Source: Kitagawia praeruptora (taxonomy: Eukaryota; Streptophyta; Magnoliopsida; Apiales; Apiaceae). From it: a DNA stretch of 64,000 bases. The notes beneath the pieces were generated by a model. That model was given only the letters and a program-made list of their open reading frames with translations, was not told the origin of the DNA and did not search any database. Positions within the stretch are counted from its first letter, which is position 1. Each line of letters begins with the position of its first letter. The translations under genes and the position numbers were made by a program. Shown piece by piece: positions 23,516 to 33,126 of the stretch. Location: the NCBI GenBank assembly GCA_037693485.1, contig CM075351.1:15619001-15683000 (forward strand), in the 5' to 3' direction.

Positions 23516-23817
23516 CTACCTCCGTCCCAAAAAGACTGAGCTGGTTTGACTTTCACGGAGATTAAGAAAATGTAGTAGAAAAAGGGTAAAGTTAGTTGAA
23601 AAGTGGATAAAGTGTTGGGACTTATTAATATTTAATTGTAGATTTGAGATAGTTGAGGAAAGTAGTGGGTGTAATAGTATAAAAAAGAGTATAAAATGGA
23701 GAAGTAGTGGGTGTAATAGTGAAAATGTAGTGTTCAAAAATAGTAAGTAAAGTAGGTTCATTAGTTTTGGGACGTCTCAAAAAGGAAAGTGTGTCAATCT
23801 TTTTGGGACGGAGGGAG
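23516..23817. mobile_element. Stowaway (Tc1/mariner-type) MITE
   Basis: 302-bp element with CTACCTCCGTCCCAAAAAGA at the left and TCTTTTTGGGACGGAGGGAG at the right, near-perfect terminal inverted repeats, flanked on both sides by TA (23514-23515 and 23818-23819). These are the diagnostic Stowaway features. It is intact and lies 64 bp upstream of the serpin C start codon. Confidence 0.93.
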
Positions 23818-23824
23818 TATAAAA
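23818..23824 (+). promoter_or_regulatory. Putative TATA box of serpin C
   Basis: TATAAAA begins with the TA target duplication of the Stowaway element and lies 58 bp before the ATG at 23882. This leaves room for a transcription start near 23850 and a leader of roughly 30 bases. The position is inferred from sequence only. Confidence 0.5.
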
Positions 23825-23881
23825 CATCCACCGAGAGGGTAGTTCTCAGTTTCAGCACAACATTTTCACTAACCCTAAACA

Positions 23882-25838
23882 ATGGACCCTTCCACTAGAA
23901 AAAGAACTCAAAAGATGGTACCATCTAAAAGAAAGCCGAAAACTGCAAAGACGGAACCATCCGAAAGCAAACAAATAACATCTAAGATCGAACCATTTGA
24001 AGGTAAACAAAAAACACCAAAGGCGGAACCATCCGAAAGCAAACAGGTAACACCAAAGGCAAAACCATCTAAAGGCAAAGGCAAACAAATAAAACCAAAG
24101 CCGGAACCATTTGAACCCGAACATATAGCACCAAAGATACAACCATCCGAATCCAAACAAATAATATCAAAGGTGGAACCATCCGAAGACAAACCAATGA
24201 GAGTAAAGGTGGAACCAGAAAAACAAGAAACAAAAATAGAATTGGAGATTAAAAAATCTATGGAGAACCAGACCGCTGTCTCGATGACCCTGACAAAGTA
24301 CCTCCTTCAAAGAAGCAAAAATTCTGACGTTGTTTTCTCTCCGATTTTATTACAGCTTGTACTTGGCTTGGTTGCAGCTGGTGCAGAAAGCCAAAGCCTA
24401 GACGAGCTTCTGTCTTTTCTTAAAGCCGAAAGTACGGACGAGCTTAACTCAGTCGCTTGTCATCTTGTTAAATATCTTTTCGTGGATAATTCCCCCCCTG
24501 AATCTACACTTCGATTGTCATTTGCTAATGGTGTTTGGATTGACAAGTCTATTTCCTTTAAGCCATTTTTCAGCAAGGTGGTGGATGATGTGTACCAGGG
24601 CACGTCTGATGTTGTCGATTTTAAAAATGAGGTCAGTGTTAATTATGGTTTTTAATCATTGTTGTTTGCTTGTTTCTCACAGAAAAAACATCAGAGATCT
24701 AATTACGTTCATCTAAAAATAAAAGAAAATAAAAAAACTTAACCATATGCAACAAATAATTAAACCTATTTTAATTTCACATACTATTGAGTACTGACAA
24801 ACTAGGGACTTTTTATAGTAGCCAAAATAAAAGAAAGGAAATACAGAGAGAATTAGCTTAATAGCTTGTTGAACAAAGCAGGACTTTCCATGCCACGAAG
24901 TAGTTTCGCAAGATAAAGTTAATTACTCTGTACGTAGGTTGCTGAATTTTTTGATGTCGTAGAAATTTGGACTTTGTGTGTACAAAAGTGTATTTCCATC
25001 TTCAAGATCATTATTATTAAAACGGGCGCTCTGTTTATTACTTGCACAGGCTAGTGAGGCAACCAAGAAAGTGAACTCATGGGTCGAAAAGAAAACCAAT
25101 GGCCTTGTCAAAGAAGCTATTTCTCCAGGTTCATTAGACAACGAAACTAAGATTATTTTTGCCAATGCCATCTATTTCAAAGGATTCTGGGCTCAAAAAT
25201 TCGATATGATGAATACAAGAAACAGTGACTTCCACCTCCTCGATGATAGCTCTGTTCGTGTTCCCTTCATGACCAGCTACATAAAATATTACTGTATTAG
25301 TGCCTTTGACGGGTTTAAGGTGTTGGAACTTCCATATAACACATACAAAGACATGCGCAACATTTCCATGTACTTCTTTCTCCCGGACGCAAAAGACGGA
25401 CTGTCAACATTGGTGGATAAACTTGCCTCAGAACCTGGATTCATTGAGCGCCATATTCCAAGTGCCTATGAAAGAGTTGGCAAGCTTCAGATTCCCAAAT
25501 TTAAAATGTCATTTGGATTCGAAGCATCAGAAGTGTTAAAGGAACTTGGAGTGCGTGCACCTTTCGTTCCAGGAAGACGTGATTTTGATGGGATGGTGAA
25601 TTCTCAGATGATTGAGCTGCTGTATGTTTCAAGCGTATTTCAGAAATCGTACATTGAGGTTAATGAATCAGGCACAGAAGCTTGTGCTTATTCACGAGTT
25701 CCCCTGTGTGGAGGTGGTCTTCCTCCTGTCACAAAGATTGACTTCATTGCCGACCATCCATTTTTGTTTCTCATCCGTGAAAACACGACTGGAGCTGTGC
25801 TGTTCATCGGGCAAGTCCTTAATCCTAATGCTAGCTAG
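23882..25838 (+). CDS. Serpin C: serpin with a long repeat-built N-terminal tail
   Basis: Two exons, 23882-24631 (250 codons) and 25050-25838 (262 codons plus stop), give 512 residues, against about 390 for a standard plant serpin. Residues 1-120 are a very basic tail: MDPSTRKRTQK, then about seven imperfect copies of a 12-residue unit like EPSESKQITSKI. The serpin fold follows: NQTAVSMTLTKY, VFSPILLQLVLGLVAAGA, FANGVWID, FANAIYFKGFW, hinge NESGTEACAYS, DFIADHPFLFLIRE, AVLFIGQVLNPN. The hinge carries a Tyr at about P9, which is usually small in inhibitory serpins. The loop reads Arg-Val-Pro-Leu-Cys-Gly-Gly-Gly-Leu-Pro-Pro. Tail composition (Lys/Arg-rich, Pro) could direct the protein to the nucleus, which is inference. 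The intron is short (418 bp). No frame breaks are seen, so the gene looks functional. Confidence 0.9.
23951..24217 (+). repeat. 36-bp coding minisatellite in serpin C (about 7 copies)
   Basis: In-frame units beginning GAACCATCCGAAAGCAAACA with changes, encoding EPSESKQ-x-x-x-K-x. One unit carries an extra Gly-Lys pair near 24080. Confidence 0.85.
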
Positions 25839-26682
25839 CTGGCCTCCTTCTATATAGATTATTAAATTATTGATATGCCGAGGTTTGAAAAACACTTTCT
25901 CCATTATGTCGAAAATAAATGTTAATTTATCAAGCTTATTACTTTATCTAGTATTAATTATCAAAACTTTATTGTATTAATCCTCTAGCTTTTCTTTTCT
26001 CAGTTTATATGTACTCTAATATATCTGAGGTTCCTGAGGCACATATAACATATTTCTCGTCGATAGCTAGCTAGCAATTCTTGATTATCTCTTATAATTA
26101 GCTTCATTCATAGATCATAGCTAGCAAGAACAACAAATCTGCAGTGACATTTTTTGGAAAATCTTATTTATTCAAAAATGTTGTTGCACTTGATTCTTAC
26201 ATGGTGTTGTTAATCTGCAGCTCATTCTACTGTATTTCCCCAATTAATTAATCTTCATCTTTAATAAGTCTCTACTCATCCTTAATCTTCATCTTGAATT
26301 TTTTTATAAAGCAATGGAAAAATATTAAATTAAAATATGTAATTTATTAGATATTATTTGAATGATATAAATAATTAGATTTTATTTTATTATATAAATT
26401 ATTTAGATTATTAACGGAAAACACTGCCTTGGTCGAAATCAGCTTTTATGGTCCATACGGCCATACCTAGGAGTCAATGCGAGTTTTCATCATATGAGAG
26501 GAGTTTTAATAATTTGTTGTGTAATGATAACTAATCAACTGTCCTTATAAATAAAGATTAACTGAAAGTTTTCTTTTACCATTCATTGAAAGAATCGTTC
26601 GAATAGTTTGCTCTACTGGCTCAAAACACCTTTTCCCTGGACAACTTGATCACTAAAAAGTCTCAAAAATTGCTGCAGAAGC
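25839..26682. other. Intergenic DNA after serpin C
   Basis: AT-rich, with repeated AGCTAGC words near 26065 and 26110. The last 100 bp resemble upstream or leader sequence of the dead serpin copy. Confidence 0.5.
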
Positions 26683-27058
26683 AAGTTGATGTCTCGTACG
26701 TTAACCCTAGGGAAGCATCTTATGTTAAATTATGGCAAAAATTTGAACCTCGTCTTCTCTCCAATTTCGATACAAGTTGTTCTTAGCCTGACTGCAGCTG
26801 GTTCCCGTGCCAAACTCTTGACCAACTTCTCGCTTTTCTTAAAGTTAAAACTTTAGATGATCTTAGCAATATTTATTCGCATATATCTGGTTCATCTTGT
26901 TCTTGCCGATGATTCCACCAATGGTGGTCCTAGCTCGTTTGTCCTTTGCCAATGGTGTTTGGATTGATCAGTCACTAACTTTCAAGCCTTCTTTTAAAGA
27001 GGTTGTGAATGATGATCTGTACAAAGCGGCTAGCCATGAGGTTGATTTTCGTAACAAG
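26683..27058 (+). pseudogene. Serpin pseudogene, exon 1 only
   Basis: Sequence-level match to serpin exon 1, closest to gene D (AACCTCGTCTTCTCTCC, GTTCTTAGCCTGACTGCAGC, LSFANGVWIDQSLTFKP). It has a stop and several frameshifts (for example around 26695-26710 and 26800-26900). It ends at the standard exon 1 donor (GATTTTCGTAACAAG then GTTAGT). No exon 2 follows; 115 bp into the intron comes a LINE. Confidence 0.85.
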
Positions 27059-27206
27059 GTTAGTTTTTCTTTTCTTATTCTTTTGGGAGCGCATTATGCA
27101 TAGTTTCTAATACTCCGTTAAATTCAGAAATTACATAGTACATGATTCAGTGATGATCCTTTTTCATGAGTATTTTTTTTTTTGAGAATAAACTGCTTTC
27201 ATAAAA

Positions 27207-27575
27207 TCATAAGGCCTCAGCCAAAATTACATCAGAAATAAGATCAGTAGCGTTAAAACGCCATTCCTGTATACAATCTGACATAGAACGATTAGTCTTT
27301 GCTAACAAATGAGCCACACCAATCGCAGATCGGTTAACATAACACACTATCACATTGTCAAAGTGCTTAAGTAAATTAACACACTCATTCGCAATCATAT
27401 GAAATGGAGTTCTCCCTAAACTTCCATGAATTGCGTCTACCACAAGCTTCGCGTCCGATTCGAATATACAACGTTTAAATCCATTTCTTATCGCCCAGTG
27501 AATTGCCTCCTTGAGACTCAAAACCTCTGCCTCCCTTGGGGTCAGACAACCTTTATATTTTTCTGCTCGAGCCAT
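27207..27575 (-). pseudogene. LINE RNase H domain
   Basis: Reads PREAEVLSLKEAIHWA, FESDAKLVVDAI and a terminal HLLAKTN block, the RVT_3/RNase H pattern of plant LINEs. The first catalytic Asp (KINTDATLF) is in the neighbouring frame at about 27650, so a one-base frameshift near 27575 splits the domain. The last catalytic Asp region is altered. Confidence 0.85.
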
Positions 27576-28738
27576 TAGAAACTCCCCCTATCTCCTCTAG
27601 CAATGCATCCAAAACCAGCACTTCTTATATCCTCAAAAAGAGTTGCGTCTGTGTTAATCTTCGTCCATCCTGTATCTGGTTTACTCCACTGCGTTGTCGC
27701 TGTACTTTCTGTTCTTTGCCCCCCTTTGTGATGCTCTTGTTGTGCATTTTTCCAATCCCGAAGCATGTTTGTCGCCTCCGTTTTTGTACCATGCACTGAC
27801 TTATTTACTTTGTCCCACACCCAGGTGTTCCGTCTATTCCAGATACACCAGCAACCAACGCCAACTAGAGCACATTTTTCCATTGGCAAGACATCAAAAA
27901 TCCTAAGCAAAACATCAAGAACCCCCTCTCCTAGGCTTACTGTAACATATTCCTGCAGGCCAAAAGTAGACCATATCGAACGAGCAAAATTACATTCAAA
28001 GAGCACATGAACATCCGTTTCATCTTTTTGATGACACCACATGCATAATCTATGGATATGCACACATTTATTTGCTAGAACAACTGTTGTCGGGAGACAC
28101 GCTGAGCAAGCTCTCCATACTAGGTTTATTACCTTTCCAGGTAGCTGCAAGTTCCACATTTTCTTCCAGAATTTTGCATGAGGCTTTGGATATTCTCCCT
28201 GAAGTTTTCTATATCCACTACGCACAGAAAATTCCCCCTTGGCATCAAATAGCCAATACCAGTCATCCCCTCTTTCATTCATAGGTAACCGAATTGAGTT
28301 TATCAATTCCCTGTCTCGGTCATTGCATAAATCACGAATAATTTCTTCATCCCATTTACCACCTTCCATATCCATGAGGCCAGATACATTTGCTTCTCTG
28401 AGTTGGTTTGGCATTTCTGTTGTTAGGAATCCGTTATCAATGTCTGGCAGCCACGGCACTTTCCATATATGGGTGCTCTCTCCATCGCCAATTCTCTTTC
28501 GACACCCTTGATTCAACAGATTCTGAGCTGCCAAGATGCTCCTCCACATGAAACTTGGATTAGTACCCAGCGTAGCATTCAAGAAATCCCCAGATGGGTA
28601 GTAACGAGCTTGCATCAACCTTGTAACCAAAGGATTTTCGTTGTTAATCAACCTCCACCCTTGCTTAGCTAACATGGATATGTTGAATTGAAACAAATTC
28701 TTGAACCCCAGGCCCCCAGCTTCCTTTACTGCACACAA
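27575..28738 (-). pseudogene. LINE zf-RVT/linker region
   Basis: 387-residue frame with GGLGFKNLFQFNISMLAKQGWRL-type sequence, the typical FMWRSILAAQ, WKVPWLP and DWYWLFDAKGEFSVRSGY motifs, and a Cys/His cluster (CMWCHQKDETDVHVLFEC) of the zf-RVT family. It is separated from the RT frame only by an in-frame TAG at 28745. Confidence 0.88.
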
Positions 28739-28744
28739 CCGTTT

Positions 28745-30058
28745 CTAAGACATCCATTTTATACCTTGATTACACGCATCACCATTACACCACCAAAACG
28801 AGTTCATCAGTTTTTCAATAGCATCGCATACTTCTGTTGGGATCAGAAATAGACTCATCCAAAAATTCGGAATGGATTGAGCTGCTGTTTTTAGAAGAGT
28901 AATCTTCCCTGCTTTAGATATACTCTTATTTTTCCACCCCTGCAACTTCTGTTTTATTCTGTCCTTAATAAACTGAAAAACCTCATTCTTTTTTCGACCA
29001 AGGCGCATTGGCATTCCCAGATATTTTCCAGGGTCATGCACCTCTCTAATGCCTAGATTTTGATAAACTTCTTGACGATCCATAGTCGACGTGTTTGGGC
29101 TAAAACAGACCGTAGATTTATTGTAGTTTATTGCTTGACCCGACATGTGCTCATACCTTAACAGCATAGATTTCATAGTTGTTGCCTCCACCTCTTTGGC
29201 TCTAATAAATAAGTGGCAGTCGTCAGCAAAGAGCAAGTGGGAGATTGCAGGCGTCCCTCTAGCAATTGCACAACCATGTATTAGGCCTACTGCTTCGTTT
29301 CTTTTGATCATTGAGCTTAACCCTTCCACGCACATAATATAAAGATAGGGCGATATAGAGTCGCCTTGTCGCAGCCCACGACTCGGTTCTACATGCCCAA
29401 AGACCTCCCCATTTTGAATAAAACTGTAGGAAACAGATTTTGTACATCTCAAAATTCTATCAACCCAAACCTCACTGAAACCGAACTTCAGCAACATGTG
29501 CTCCAAGAAATTCCATTCAAGCCTATCGTACGCTTTTGAAACATCTAATTTAAGAGCAGCAACCCCTTGTTTCCCTTGAATTTTTCTCTTAATGTAGTGA
29601 TTAATTTCGAAAGCTACTAAGGTGTTATCCGTCAATAAATGCCCTTCAACAAACGCACTCTGCTTGTCCGATATTAAAGACTTCAAACAAGGTTTAAGAC
29701 GATTTGCTAAAACTTTGGACAAAATCCTAATTAACACATTGCATAAGGATATCGGTCTCATGTCTGTTACCTGATCGGGCTGTTTAACCTTTGGAATGAG
29801 ACATACCAGCGTATGATTAACTCCCTCCGGTAAAAAACCTTCCATAATGAATCGATTACAAAACTTTGTTACATCAGCTCCAACTATGGACCAAAAGGAC
29901 TGATAGAAGGTTGGATTCAAACCATCCAATCCCGGAGCTTTGTCTGAGTGCATGGAAAAAACCGCGTTTTTCGCCTCTTCCATATTGACTGGTTCCAGAA
30001 ATGTCTCATTTAGCTCTTTTGTAACTCTGGGAACACTCTCTCTTTCAGTTAACGCCAC
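28745..30058 (-). pseudogene. LINE reverse transcriptase
   Basis: 437-residue frame with SDKAPGLDGLNPTFYQ, ALKLDVSKAYDRLEW, PSRGLRQGDSISPYLY and the catalytic FADD box (HLLFADDCHLF). It ends at WMS followed by TAG where related elements have Trp, consistent with a TGG-to-TAG change. The upstream continuation is out of frame by about 30060. Confidence 0.92.
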
Positions 30059-30206
30059 AGCATGACCCGATGCTTAAACAAATCGACAAAATAGTCATTA
30101 ATGATCTGTTGGACCTCCTTTGTGTCTTCCCTCCAAACTCCATGTTTGTCTTTGAGTTTATTAACAGTATTATTCCTTCTTCGACTTGACGCATAGTTAT
30201 GGAAAA

Positions 30207-30903
30207 ATCGACATCACAAGAATAATTTAAGTATATATACTATTGGGTTTTGAGGTCGACATCACATAGCAATATGAGTTTGATTTTTGAGCTTGTGTGA
30301 AGAAAATGAAGAACATGAGAGAGAAGAAGGATATTTTGGGAGAGAGAAAAAGATGAGAGGGTGAAAATCACTACCAAGAACACCAAAAAAAACAAGATCA
30401 AATCCACTAAAATTACTACCACAATCTCAAAATCAAACAAAAACACTAGCAAAAACACCAAAAATTAAAATCAAGATCAAAGTAAAAAATTTATAAATTA
30501 TCAAACTAAATATTCAACACAAAGATCAATACCAAACATCAATTATATATAAAGTATAATATCTATTAAGAAAAATAGTCTCCAATTGATTGTAGATTTC
30601 AAAATGGACGGATAAAAACTTCTACAACCTCACAAAATAATATTTCAAAACAACAAGGCTGTTTGAGTTGAAACGAGCCTAGTACTCGACTACAAACTAT
30701 AATAGAGCGTAGCTTTTAAGGGTAAGATGAGAATTCAAAAAAAAAAAAAGCTTACACTATATAATATAGCGGAATATGCTATATTATATAGCGTAAGCCC
30801 GTAAAAAAAAAAATTAAAATCTGACCGTTGATTTATGATTTTAATGGTGTAAGATGGGTTGGTTGGATATAATTTATATCCAATTGTGGCTCCTTACCAG
30901 TTT
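30207..30903. other. Intergenic DNA with purine-rich stretch
   Basis: The word TCGACATCACA occurs at about 30206 and again at about 30253. A GA-rich block (30300-30370) is followed by A-rich DNA with CAAAAACAC-like repeats. No gene recognised. Confidence 0.5.
30751..30800. repeat. Near-perfect 21-bp inverted repeat (hairpin)
   Basis: GCTTACACTATATAATATAGC and GCTATATTATATAGCGTAAGC are reverse complements except for one base, separated by about 7 bases. Confidence 0.85.
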
Positions 30904-30904
30904 C

Positions 30905-30950
<46 letters not shown>

Positions 30951-30952
30951 AT
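30904..30952. repeat. (CA)n(TA)n compound microsatellite
   Basis: About 11 CA units run directly into about 12 TA units. Confidence 0.95.
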
Positions 30953-30964
30953 TAGGTATGATTC

Positions 30965-31310
30965 AGGTGAGAACATGTATACGTTGGAGAACAATGAGAA
31001 CACCACATTTCAAGCTATTCTAAAGGGCCCCGTCAGGGGTACCCAATACGAAAAAATCTTATAATTCTACCCTCAATCCATTCATAAAAAAAAGTTTTAA
31101 TTTTTTTTAAAAAAAAAATTAAAAATGATGACGTGGCAGCAGTTTTTTTTTTTTTTGTTAATTTTTTTTAAAAAAAAAATTTACGAATGGATAGAGGTAG
31201 AATTATAAGACTTTTTTTGTGAAGGTGCCCCTAGCGAGGCCCTTTAAAATAGCTTGAAATGTGGTGAATATGTGTGTCCTCACTGTTCCCACACTAACAT
31301 GTGTTCTAAC
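30965..31310. mobile_element. Foldback MITE with long imperfect arms
   Basis: Left arm (30965-31120) and right arm (31135-31310) pair over most of their length: GAACACCACATTTCAAGCTATT pairs with AATAGCTTGAAATGTGGTG, and TTATAATTCTACC pairs with GGTAGAATTATAA. Poly-A/T tracts lie at the centre. Termini read AGGTGAGAACATGTA at the left and TAACATGTGTTCTA at the right. Confidence 0.75.
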
Positions 31311-31425
31311 TGGAGCGTTATATATATATATATATGTAATTATATATTACATAATTATGACATCATACCGGTTGAACCACTGGTCGAGCCGGTTGAACTC
31401 GAACCAGTAACCTGTGGCTTCCAAA

Positions 31426-32117
31426 TCTATACTATTATATTAAAGCCGAAACATTGAAAGTTTTGGTTTTCGGTTTGGTTATCCTAATTATTAAAATAAA
31501 TAATTAAATTACAAAAACAATTCAAAAAGCTAATTACTAATGTTAACGTAATTATATTCCGATTAAAATTCCTTCATCCACATTGAGTTTCTACTTGGAC
31601 TCTTTTTTCTACTCCAACAACTCAATTATCCATTTTTTCTGAAGATATTACTTCTAATTAAAACACTTTACCATTTAAATTAAAACTAATATTACAATAA
31701 TTAATATATATCCAAAATATCACACCATATCTTTCCATAATTATTTTTAATAGTAATTTTTGTATTTAAAACACGTTACTTTTTAATTTAATTAATCTTG
31801 TGATCACTAATATACACCCAAAAATATCTCACCATATATTCAAATCATTATTTTTAGTAATAAATAAGAATCGTTAGATCTAATAATAAGATAAATTATA
31901 TGATTAAATTAACTTACTAAAAATTCAAAGTTCGAACCAGTCAACGACATTTTTAATTTAGAATTTTACAAAATAAATTTTAAACCATGCATATCATTAT
32001 ATAAATTTATATTAAATTAAAATTAAAAAATTATTAAAAATAAGGATTATATAAAATCATAATTATAATGTTAAATAAATTTTATAACCTATCAAAAGAA
32101 ACCCGTGCGGGTTATAT
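31426..32117 (+). mobile_element. Short non-autonomous Helitron (first of a tandem pair)
   Basis: Starts TCTATACTATTATATTAAAG after A. Ends near 32113-32117 after a short hairpin ACCC-GTGC-GGGT and TTATATGCTA. No coding sequence. Confidence 0.7.
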
Positions 32118-32847
32118 GCTATACTATTATATTAAAACCGAAACATTGAAAGTTTGTGAAAGTTTTGGTTTTCGGTTTGGTTATCCTAATTATTAAAATA
32201 AATAATTAAATTACAAAAACAACTCAAAAAGCTAATTACTAATATTAATGTAATTATATTCGGATTAAAATTCTTTCATCCACGTTGAGCTTCTACTTGG
32301 ACTCTTTTTTCTGCTCCAACAACTCAATTACCCATTTTTCTAAAGATTTTACTTATAATTAAAACAATTTACCATTTAATTCAAAATAAATATTACAATA
32401 ATTAATATATATATCCAAAATATCACACCATATCTTTCCGTAATTATTTTTAGTAGTAATTTTTGTAATTAAAACACGTTACTTTTTTTTATCAAAAAAA
32501 AAATCTTGTGATCACTAATATACACCCAAAAATATCTCACAATATATTCAAATCATTATTTTTAGTAATAAGTAAGAATCGTTAAATCTAATAATAAGAT
32601 ATATTATATGATTGAATTAATTTACTAAAAATTCAAAGTTCGAACCCGTCAACGATATTTTTAATTTAGAATTTTACAAAATAAATTTTAAACCATGCAT
32701 ATCATTATAAAAATTTATATTAAATTAAAATTAAAAAATTATTAAAAATAAGAATTATATAAAAACATAATTATAATGTTAAATAAATTTTATAACCAAT
32801 CAAAAGAAACCTATCAAAAGAACCCGTGCGAACGGGTTATAAGTTAG
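32117..32847 (+). mobile_element. Short non-autonomous Helitron (second of a tandem pair)
   Basis: Begins CTATACTATTATATTAAAAC right at the end of the first copy and is closely similar throughout (shared GAAACATTGAAAGTTT, ACACCATATCTTTCC, AAAATTCAAAGTTCGAACC). Ends with hairpin ACCCGT-GCGA-ACGGGT (32822-32837), TATAAGTTAG, then T. Confidence 0.7.
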
Positions 32848-33126
32848 TAACTATTGAGGATGCTCTTCCAAATAAGTCTTTGATTATCGTCCCATATCCC
32901 TTTTTCTATGAGAAAATTGGGCCTGAGGTTGTCCTCAGACAATCTTCCTAAGATTTTTTCCCTATAAATCAAGTGATCCCGCAAAAACAATTTTATAAAT
33001 ATAATTTTTTTTATAATAATTTACATATATAGCCTTAGAAAGACCTACAAAACGGACCAGTTACGAATCAGCTTGGTGCAGACACAATTTTATCCTACAG
33101 AAGGATTATAGATAATCTAATCGTCA
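32848..33126. promoter_or_regulatory. Upstream region of serpin D
   Basis: About 280 bp between the Helitron end and the ATG. The last 45 bp (CCTACAGAAGGATTATAGAT...) are repeated almost exactly before the dead copy at 35878. The dead copy has TTTATAAAT where gene D has TTTTATCC, so a canonical TATA box is not obvious in D. Confidence 0.4.

Larger units (their letters stand above)
27173..30206 (-). mobile_element. 5'-truncated LINE (L1/RNase H-bearing plant lineage)
   Basis: Minus-strand non-LTR retroelement. Its poly-A is the T run at 27173-27183. Reading upward on the minus strand it carries RNase H, a zf-RVT-type linker and a reverse transcriptase, then stops inside the RT N-terminal region at about 30206 (RFFHNYASSRRRNN). 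The endonuclease domain and ORF1 are missing, as in most LINE copies. A stop and at least two frameshifts make it inactive. I could not find a target-site duplication. Confidence 0.9.

Noticed and set aside
23852..24192. Minus-strand frames with Trp/Phe/Cys-rich repeats
   Set aside because: They are antisense shadows of the serpin C coding minisatellite.
27536..28672. Plus-strand open frames
   Set aside because: They are shadows of the minus-strand LINE coding region.
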